DNA of 9,788 nt, taken from NCBI GenBank assembly GCA_036514635.1, contig DATBWU010000365.1:1-9788 (forward strand), read 5' to 3'. Shown here one piece after another: positions 5,398 to 9,788 of the stretch (its first letter is position 1; each line of letters begins with the position of its first letter). The stretch comes from DASSFZ01 sp036514635. Lineage in GTDB: Bacteria > Chloroflexota > Anaerolineae > Fen-1058. Below the pieces are notes generated by a model. That model was not told the origin of the DNA and did not search any database. It worked only from the letters and a program-made list of their open reading frames with translations. Made by a program: the position numbers and the translations under genes.

Positions 5398-5559
5398 ATG
5401 CATCGGATAGACAACGGACACATGCGGTGCAGTGCTCCCGTAAACGAACCCACGATGGACATGCCTGTGCACGGGTCGTATTCGTTTATCCGTTGCAGAT
5501 TCGTTGCACCGACCTCCTTGGAACACCCATTGAGCCTCGAGCAATTGGAATTCGTCTAA
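5398..5559 (+). CDS. Possible small protein of 53 residues, function unknown
   Basis: ATG 5398 to TAA 5559, preceded by the strongest ribosome-binding site in the window. The product begins MHRIDNGHMRCSAPVNEP and ends SLEHPLSLEQLEFV. It has two Cys (11, 33), no signal peptide and no membrane segment, and I recognise no family. Codons 7-15 overlap the 24-bp repeat shared with 82-105, and the whole ORF lies inside a broken inverted repeat. It could be a regulatory leader peptide or a real small protein, or the frame could be fortuitous with the Shine-Dalgarno part of an RNA structure. Confidence 0.35.
   Translation: MHRIDNGHMRCSAPVNEPTMDMPVHGSYSFIRCRFVAPTSLEHPLSLEQLEFV
5418..5441 (+). repeat. 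Second copy of the 24-bp repeat
   Basis: Exact reverse complement of 82-105. It fills the position where one arm of the broken inverted repeat (5380-5520) has a 22-nt extra segment (5419-5440) that the other arm lacks, so it looks like an insertion into a formerly more regular hairpin. Confidence 0.85.
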
Positions 5560-5639
5560 ACCAGTCAACGGTCATCTCACGCGATCTCGCCGCAGTCAGT
5601 GGTCAATCCGTTCCCATGCCAAGGGCAAAGGAGATACAC

Positions 5640-6986
5640 ATGGCAGCTAAGCGAACCTTACTGAAGAACGGTTGCGTCCTCAGCCTCGATAAGAAGGTCG
5701 GCAACTTCAAGCAGGCCGACGTGCTGATCGAAGGCTCCAAGATCGCCGCCGTGGGGCCGAACCTCAGCGCGGCGGACGCCGAGGTGATCGATGCCTCGAA
5801 CATGATCGTCATGCCGGGCTTCATCGATACACACCGGCACGTCTGGGAAGGCATTCTGCGCAACATCGGAACGGATGTCCCGCTGGAGGGTGATGTCAGC
5901 TATCTGGCGTTCATTTTGAACACCCTGGCGCCCGTCTACCGCCCCGAAGACGCCTACGTCGGTGATCTGGTCGGTCTCTACGGCGCGATCGATGCCGGGA
6001 TTACGACGATCCTCGACTGGTCGCATATTCAAGCCACGCGCGAGCATGCCGACGCCGTTATCCGCGCCTTGCAAGAGTCGGGCCTGCGCGCCGTCTTCGC
6101 CTATGGCTACCCCTGGTGGAAGTATCCCGACGAGCATCAGGACGATTGGATCAGAGATGTCGCCAAGCAGTATTTCTCTTCTAAAGATCAGCTGCTGACG
6201 TTTGGAATCGCGAGTCCTGGGCCGGAATTTATCCCGTTTGAGTTTGCCAAAGCACAATGGGAGCTGGGGCGCGAGCTTGACGCCCATATCACCGTCCACG
6301 TTGGCGTTGGCACGGCGGGTCAGCATGGCAAGCTGGGGGAAATGGGCCAGGCGGGTCTGCTCGGCCCGGACACGACGTACATTCACTGCACGACGTTGAG
6401 TGATGACGAAATCCAGATGATCGTGGACACGGGCGGAACGTTTTCGTTGGCCTCCCCGGTCGAAATGATGATGGGACATGGGATGCCGCCGACCCAGCGT
6501 TTTCTCGATCGCGGCTTGCGCCCGAGCTTGAGCGTGGACGTTGAGACCAACGTGCCGAACGATATGTTCACGCAGATGCGGTCGGTGATCTCCCTGCAGC
6601 ACGCTTTGCTTTTCGAGGCGAAGTTGGCCGGCAAGCAAAACGTTCCATCTCCCCTGACGACCCGCGACATGTTGGAATTCGCCACCATCGAGGGCGCGCG
6701 CGCGAACGGGCTGGCAGACAAGACCGGCTCCCTGACGCCGGGCAAAGAGGCGGACGTCATCATGCTGCGCACCGACCGCCCCAACATCTTCCCCATCAAC
6801 GATCCCATTGGCGCAGTGGTGTGGGGGATGGATACCAGCAACGTGGACTCGGTCTTCGTCGCCGGCAAGGCTCTGAAACGCAACGGGCAACTGCTGGGGG
6901 TGGATTTGAACCGCATCCGAAAAATGGCCTACGCGTCCCGCGATTACGTGGTGTCCAAGTCGGGGTTCAAGCTGCCGGAGATTTAG
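5640..6986 (+). CDS. Amidohydrolase-superfamily metal-dependent hydrolase (COG0402/chlorohydrolase-like)
   Basis: A 448-residue TIM-barrel hydrolase with the small beta-sandwich formed from both ends (LLKNGCVLSLDK, then ADVIMLRTDRPNIFP). Metal ligands are visible as DTHRH (H65, H67), H220 in THVHVGVG-like context, H249 in IHCTTLS and D300 in SVDVETN. The order and the GLLGPDT-x-IHC-x-LSDDE stretch match the group of guanine/8-oxoguanine/S-adenosylhomocysteine deaminases and triazine hydrolases. Most of that group has Glu three residues after the third His (HxxE); here it is V223, so a standard deaminase reaction is uncertain. I chose ATG 5640 (AAAGGAG 6 nt upstream) because the family fold starts there; the frame stays open back to GTG 5427, but that part shows no similarity. 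The TAG stop lies on the edge of a MITE-like element. Likely cleaves a cyclic or amide C-N bond of the imported compound. Confidence 0.9.
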   Translation: MAAKRTLLKNGCVLSLDKKVGNFKQADVLIEGSKIAAVGPNLSAADAEVIDASNMIVMPGFIDTHRHVWEGILRNIGTDVPLEGDVSYLAFILNTLAPVYRPEDAYVGDLVGLYGAIDAGITTILDWSHIQATREHADAVIRALQESGLRAVFAYGYPWWKYPDEHQDDWIRDVAKQYFSSKDQLLTFGIASPGPEFIPFEFAKAQWELGRELDAHITVHVGVGTAGQHGKLGEMGQAGLLGPDTTYIHCTTLSDDEIQMIVDTGGTFSLASPVEMMMGHGMPPTQRFLDRGLRPSLSVDVETNVPNDMFTQMRSVISLQHALLFEAKLAGKQNVPSPLTTRDMLEFATIEGARANGLADKTGSLTPGKEADVIMLRTDRPNIFPINDPIGAVVWGMDTSNVDSVFVAGKALKRNGQLLGVDLNRIRKMAYASRDYVVSKSGFKLPEI

Positions 6987-7093
6987 TGCCTATCCGAAAA
7001 CTGGATCGCAGGCTTTAGCCTGCGCGGACTGACCCCACTCCGCTCCGCTGCGGGGGCAAGCGAGTCCGCGTTCCGAGGTTTTCGGATAGGCAC
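6986..7093. mobile_element. MITE-like element with 16-bp terminal inverted repeats
   Basis: Termini GTGCCTATCCGAAAAC (6986-7001) and GTTTTCGGATAGGCAC (7078-7093) are perfect inverted repeats. A TTA stands on both sides (6983-6985, 7094-7096), a plausible target duplication. Inside are two more perfect stems, CGCAGGCT/AGCCTGCG (7007-7024) and CGCGGACT/AGTCCGCG (7023-7030 and 7063-7070). At 108 bp it cannot encode a transposase. Short TTA/TNA duplications suggest mobilisation by an IS5-like enzyme (inference). Confidence 0.7.
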
Positions 7094-7097
7094 TTAG

Positions 7098-7137
7098 TCA
7101 GACTTCCGAAGCGCTTCGCGGGACTTCGGAAGTCTGA
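7098..7137. repeat. Perfect 14-bp hairpin before the permease gene
   Basis: TCAGACTTCCGAAG (7098-7111) and CTTCGGAAGTCTGA (7124-7137) with a 12-nt loop. No T tract follows; the permease Shine-Dalgarno GGAG (7144-7147) lies 6 nt beyond. It may protect or insulate the downstream transporter message, or be another dispersed repeat. Confidence 0.75.
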
Positions 7138-7157
7138 GATGCTGGAGTGGGTTGGTG

Positions 7158-8288
7158 ATGCGCACTAGAGCGGCGCCGTCTTCGATCCTCACTTCCGCCG
7201 TCATCGCATCGCGCTACCTGTCGGTGTGGATCGCGATTGTGCTGCTCGTGCTGGTCGCTCTCGTGATTGCGCCGGCGACCCTGTCTCGCGCCTCCTTCAG
7301 CGCGGTGTTACCGCTGACCTCTTTCCTGGCGATTGCCGCGCTCGGCCAGATGCTGGTGGTCATAACGGGCGGCATTGACCTGTCCGTTCCCGGCACCATG
7401 ACCCTGGCGGCGATGGTCCTCGTCGGAGTGGCGGGCGGATCGGATGACAGGCTTGCGCTGGCGATCGTGGCGTCCCTGGCCGTCTCAAGTCTGGTTGGAT
7501 TGGCGAATGGTCTCCTCGTGGGTGTATTGAAGTTCAATGCGCTCATTGTCACTCTCGCCATCGGCCAGATAGTCTCCGGAGCGACGATTGCTTACTCAGC
7601 CCGCGTTGCGAATGAGTCTGCCGTGCCGGTCAGTTTTTCCACCTGGGTGACCGAGCAATTCCTGGGAGTCAGCTGGATCTTTTGGGTGGCGGTGATCGCC
7701 ACGCTGCTCCTGGTGTTGTTCTTTCGCTACACCGAACTGGGGCGGAAATTCCAGTCGGTGGGAGCCAACCCACTGGCTGCGTGGGTCGTCGGAATACGCG
7801 TCAACGGGTACGTGATCTTCGCCTACGTCGCCGCCAGCCTGTTGTACGGCCTGGGTGGCATGCTGCTGGCGGGGTTCATCCGCAGCCCGAGCCTGGGTCT
7901 CGGTGCTCCTTACTTGTTAGGCCCGATTGCCGCCGTCGTCATTGGCGGGGCTTCACTGACGGGCGGGCTGGCCAGTGCCACATCGACCTGGGCAGCGGCG
8001 TTCTTCCTCACCTTGTTAAGCCAGATGCTCCGCGTCTTAGGCTTGCCATCGGCGCTACAGTTCGTCGTCTTCGGCGCTGCGATTATCGGCGGCATGGTCA
8101 TCTCGGGCGATCGCATCATCGCAGTGGTTGAGAGTGTGCTCCGGAATACTTCCGGGTTCAAGGATGTCGATGTCGAATCAGACGACGTTCCAGGGGACGA
8201 CGAAGCTCTGGGACCCATTCGAACGGACATACCGGCGCCTTCGGCGCCGATGTCAGAAGCACAGGGCGGGGGCCCAACGACCTCGTGA
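7158..8288 (+). CDS. ABC transporter permease, ribose/sugar-type (BPD_transp_2 family)
   Basis: An integral membrane channel subunit of 376 residues with about 8-10 hydrophobic segments between residues 20 and 325. Family hallmarks are GGIDLSVP (71-78) and the cytoplasmic loop GRKFQSVGANPLAAWVVGI (195-213), as in RbsC-type permeases. It works as a dimer with the ATPase encoded downstream and the binding lipoprotein at 8365. Start codons TTG 7152, GTG 7155 and ATG 7158 are consecutive in frame behind GGAG (7144-7147); I give the ATG, while the GTG has the better spacing. After residue ~330 an acidic then Pro/Ser/Gly-rich tail of ~45 residues (FKDVDVESDDVPGDDEALGP) extends beyond the usual end of the family. 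Ribose-type importers also carry nucleosides, autoinducer-2 and other small molecules, so the substrate is open. Confidence 0.92.
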   Translation: MRTRAAPSSILTSAVIASRYLSVWIAIVLLVLVALVIAPATLSRASFSAVLPLTSFLAIAALGQMLVVITGGIDLSVPGTMTLAAMVLVGVAGGSDDRLALAIVASLAVSSLVGLANGLLVGVLKFNALIVTLAIGQIVSGATIAYSARVANESAVPVSFSTWVTEQFLGVSWIFWVAVIATLLLVLFFRYTELGRKFQSVGANPLAAWVVGIRVNGYVIFAYVAASLLYGLGGMLLAGFIRSPSLGLGAPYLLGPIAAVVIGGASLTGGLASATSTWAAAFFLTLLSQMLRVLGLPSALQFVVFGAAIIGGMVISGDRIIAVVESVLRNTSGFKDVDVESDDVPGDDEALGPIRTDIPAPSAPMSEAQGGGPTTS

Positions 8289-8364
8289 CTGACCCGGCGA
8301 CCGTCACGGGCAAGATCATCACAACACATCGCCGTACCACTTCTAGGGAGGAGGAGACAGAGCA

Positions 8365-9600
8365 ATGAAACGGTTAGCAAGAATCAACGTGGTCGTAGTT
8401 CTGATGTTGGTGCTGGCGGCATGTACCAGCGCGGCGCCCACCGCGGCGCCCACTGCCGTGCCGGCCGCGCCTACTGCGGAGTCGGGCCTTGACCAGTACG
8501 GCGAGCGGTATGACGCCGACCCAGCCCTGCTGACCCAAGCGCTCGGCACGAGCGAAGGTGTGCCGCAGATCGCCCTGGCGGCAATCTACAGAGCAGGCCT
8601 GCCTGTGGATGACGCCATGCGCACGCTGGCGATCAAATGCTGGAAGGATAAGGTCTGCGACACCGGGAGCGGCGGCGAACTGACGCTGGCCATTGCCGAC
8701 GGCTTCGGTGAGAACGTCTGGCGCGAGATTACCCACATGGAGGCTATACTCCAGGCGCTGACCTACCCGGAAATCGGCCGGATCATGTACTCGAGCGCGC
8801 GGTATGACACGCAAACGGCGATTTCCGACATCCGCAGCTTTATCGCGCAGGACGTGGACATCATCATCGGTTATCCCGATGGGGGCGATGCGCTGCTGCC
8901 CGCCGTGCGCGAGGCGACCGAGCGAGGGATCCCCTACGTGCCGTATGCCTACGGCAAAATCGGCGAGCCGGGTACGGATTACCTGACCTTCGTCGGCGAG
9001 GACGTGTGTGTGTTGGGACAGAACTTTGCTGCGGTTTTGAACCAGGAGGTGGGCACGGGCAAGGTGGCCTTCCTGGGTGGCACGCCGGGCAATCCGCTCT
9101 CGGCCGCATGGCAAGCGTGCGAGGAAGCCGCGCTTGGACCGGGCCTGGAGCTGATTGGCAGAGCCGACACCAACTGGACGCGCGAGGGGGCGCTGCAGGC
9201 GGTGTCCGGGTTCATCAGCAGCGATCCCGACCTGAAGGGCATCAGCTACGAGTATGCCGACGGGTTCCTGGGCGGGCTGCGGGCGTATGAAGCGGCCGGG
9301 CTTCCCCTGGATATCGTGCTCACCTTGCGAACCGATGAGGTCGGGTTGTTCTGCGAGTGGGCCGACATGAACAACCCCAACTTCAAGATCTTCTACTCGG
9401 CCGGTGGCAACTTCCAATCTCGTATCGCGCTCACGGCCGCGATGATGAATCTGAAGGGCTATGCAGCGCCGGCAGAAGGCGTCATCGTGCCCGCGCGAAT
9501 GCGGCAGGTGGATGAGTCGTCGTGCAACCGCGACGTTCCGGGTGAGTATCCCGTCTCATCCCTCGTTCCAATCGATATCGTCGCCGCAATGTACCCGTAG
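8365..9600 (+). CDS. ABC transporter substrate-binding lipoprotein (Peripla_BP_4 type)
   Basis: A 411-residue extracytoplasmic receptor. The lipoprotein signal is MKRLARINVVVVLMLVLAAC with the lipidated Cys at 20, then a Thr/Ala/Pro linker to about 40. The mature part shows the ribose-binding-protein-like fold: GGELTLAIADGFGENVWREI, DVDIIIGYPDGGDALLPAVR, GKVAFLGGTPGNPLSAAWQA and KGISYEYADGFLGGLRAY. Residues ~41-100 form an extra N-terminal segment before the first beta-strand of the fold. Six further Cys occur (92, 98, 215, 252, 330, 387), unusually many for this class. The ATG has a strong purine-rich Shine-Dalgarno (AGGGAGGAGGAGA, 8345-8357). It lies between the permease and ATPase genes and clearly belongs to that importer. 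Aromatic and acidic residues may line the pocket, but the ligand cannot be read from sequence. Confidence 0.92.
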   Translation: MKRLARINVVVVLMLVLAACTSAAPTAAPTAVPAAPTAESGLDQYGERYDADPALLTQALGTSEGVPQIALAAIYRAGLPVDDAMRTLAIKCWKDKVCDTGSGGELTLAIADGFGENVWREITHMEAILQALTYPEIGRIMYSSARYDTQTAISDIRSFIAQDVDIIIGYPDGGDALLPAVREATERGIPYVPYAYGKIGEPGTDYLTFVGEDVCVLGQNFAAVLNQEVGTGKVAFLGGTPGNPLSAAWQACEEAALGPGLELIGRADTNWTREGALQAVSGFISSDPDLKGISYEYADGFLGGLRAYEAAGLPLDIVLTLRTDEVGLFCEWADMNNPNFKIFYSAGGNFQSRIALTAAMMNLKGYAAPAEGVIVPARMRQVDESSCNRDVPGEYPVSSLVPIDIVAAMYP

Positions 9601-9620
9601 TGAGTGAGAGTTTCTTGAAG

Positions 9621-9788
9621 ATGTCGTCGACCGGATCGGGTAGCGAGATCGTTCTCTCGCTTCAGGGAATCTCCAAGCAGTTTGGCACGGTGCAGGCCCT
9701 GTCGGAAGTCAGCCTTGACTGCCGGGCGGGCGAGGTGCACGCCGTCGTCGGCGAGAACGGTTCCGGCAAGTCGACGCTCCTCGGAGTT
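9621..9788 (+). CDS. ABC transporter ATPase, sugar-type, partial (N-terminus only)
   Basis: The first 56 residues of an ATP-binding subunit, cut by the window end. Visible are the typical N-terminal strand (IVLSLQGISKQFGTVQALSEVSL), GEVHAVVGENGSGKSTLL with the Walker A motif at 44-52, and the EVHAVVGENG style of RbsA/MglA-type double ATPases. It completes the importer with the permease and binding protein upstream. ATG 9621 has only a weak GAGAG about 10 nt before it. An in-frame GTG at 9600 overlaps the binding-protein stop (TAGTG) and could give translational coupling with a seven-residue longer product. Confidence 0.9.
   Translation, partial: MSSTGSGSEIVLSLQGISKQFGTVQALSEVSLDCRAGEVHAVVGENGSGKSTLLGV

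Larger units (their letters stand above)
5380..5520. repeat. Broken long inverted repeat around the small ORF
   Basis: Four collinear blocks face their complements: CAAGGAGGT (5380-5388) with ACCTCCTTG (5512-5520); GCAAC (5391-5395) with GTTGC (5503-5507); CAACGGA (5412-5418) with TCCGTTG (5489-5495); TAAACGAA (5441-5448) with TTCGTTTA (5481-5488). If folded, the outermost pair buries the Shine-Dalgarno at 5381-5390. Confidence 0.6.
5296..5639 (+). other. Structured gap with a small ORF, between bicupin and amidohydrolase genes
   Basis: This 344-bp gap holds a hairpin leader (5307-5380), an ideal Shine-Dalgarno with a 53-codon ORF (5381-5559), a long broken inverted repeat (5380-5520) and one copy of the 24-bp repeat (5418-5441). 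I do not recognise a named riboswitch class in it, and I found no convincing sigma-70 promoter. The last ~80 bp are plain apart from the AAAGGAG of the amidohydrolase. Confidence 0.6.

Noticed and set aside
82..5441. The 24-bp inverted repeats as ends of a 5.3-kb transposon
   Set aside because: No transposase or integrase lies between them, and the bases outside the two copies show no target duplication. Kept only as a repeat pair.
5427..5639. N-terminal extension of the amidohydrolase to GTG 5427
   Set aside because: The extra 71 residues show no similarity, cross a repeat and inverted-repeat region, and ATG 5640 has an AAAGGAG at ideal spacing where the family fold begins.
5658..6890. A 410-codon open frame on the minus strand across the amidohydrolase
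   Set aside because: It is opposite a gene with clear family motifs and ligands; its translation is rich in Arg/His and shows no domain. High GC content keeps opposite frames open.
8374..9417. A 347-codon minus-strand frame opposite the binding protein
   Set aside because: The plus strand has a lipobox, strong Shine-Dalgarno and the binding-protein fold; the opposite frame has none of these.
1..9788. CRISPR arrays, tRNA or rRNA genes
   Set aside because: The direct repeats seen are adjacent tandem units of 14-16 bp without spacers, and I saw no cloverleaf or rRNA-like stretch on either strand.

Overview
The window is GC-rich bacterial DNA with short gene spacings and many palindromic repeats between genes. 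The substrate-binding lipoprotein has a Cys followed by a Thr/Ala/Pro linker (TSAAPTAAPTAVPAAPT), a style I associate with Chloroflexota (Anaerolineae-like). The repeat-laden gaps fit that too, but this taxonomic call is inference.

Layout. Positions 1-226 hold terminator-like hairpins and no gene. On the minus strand (227-919) lies an XRE-type regulator with a C-terminal cupin. It is divergent from a plus-strand catabolic and transport cluster that fills the rest of the window. The control region (920-1100) has a perfect sigma-70 promoter (TTGACA, 17 bp, TATAAT) and several copies of an AT-rich operator-like motif. The plus-strand genes are: a short remnant of a 2-oxoacid dehydrogenase E1-alpha gene (1460); an M24/creatinase-type peptidase-fold enzyme with a substituted metal ligand (1635-2960); a lipoyl-bearing E2 acyltransferase (3055-4326); a two-domain cupin protein (4441-5295); a possible 53-codon small gene behind an ideal Shine-Dalgarno (5398-5559); a COG0402-type amidohydrolase (5640-6986); and a ribose-type ABC importer of permease (7158-8288), lipoprotein binding protein (8365-9600) and the start of an ATPase (9621, cut by the window end).

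How they may work together. The importer would bring in a small organic molecule. The amidohydrolase, bicupin and M24-fold enzyme would open or cleave it, and a 2-oxoacid dehydrogenase complex would feed the acyl product to CoA. The XRE-cupin protein would sense the compound or a metabolite. The substrate cannot be named from sequence. The E2 here has no E1 or E3 beside it; only the first ~38 residues of an E1-alpha remain, so the dehydrogenase part looks decayed or served from elsewhere.

The most notable things are: the E1-alpha remnant next to the M24 gene and an orphan E2; the Asp-to-Cys change in the M24 metal site; the operator array; a palindromic repeat and a triplicated 15-bp unit read in frame inside the E2 linker; a structured leader that could hide the ribosome site of the small ORF; a perfect 24-bp inverted repeat spanning 5.3 kb; and a 110-bp MITE-like element sitting on the amidohydrolase stop codon.
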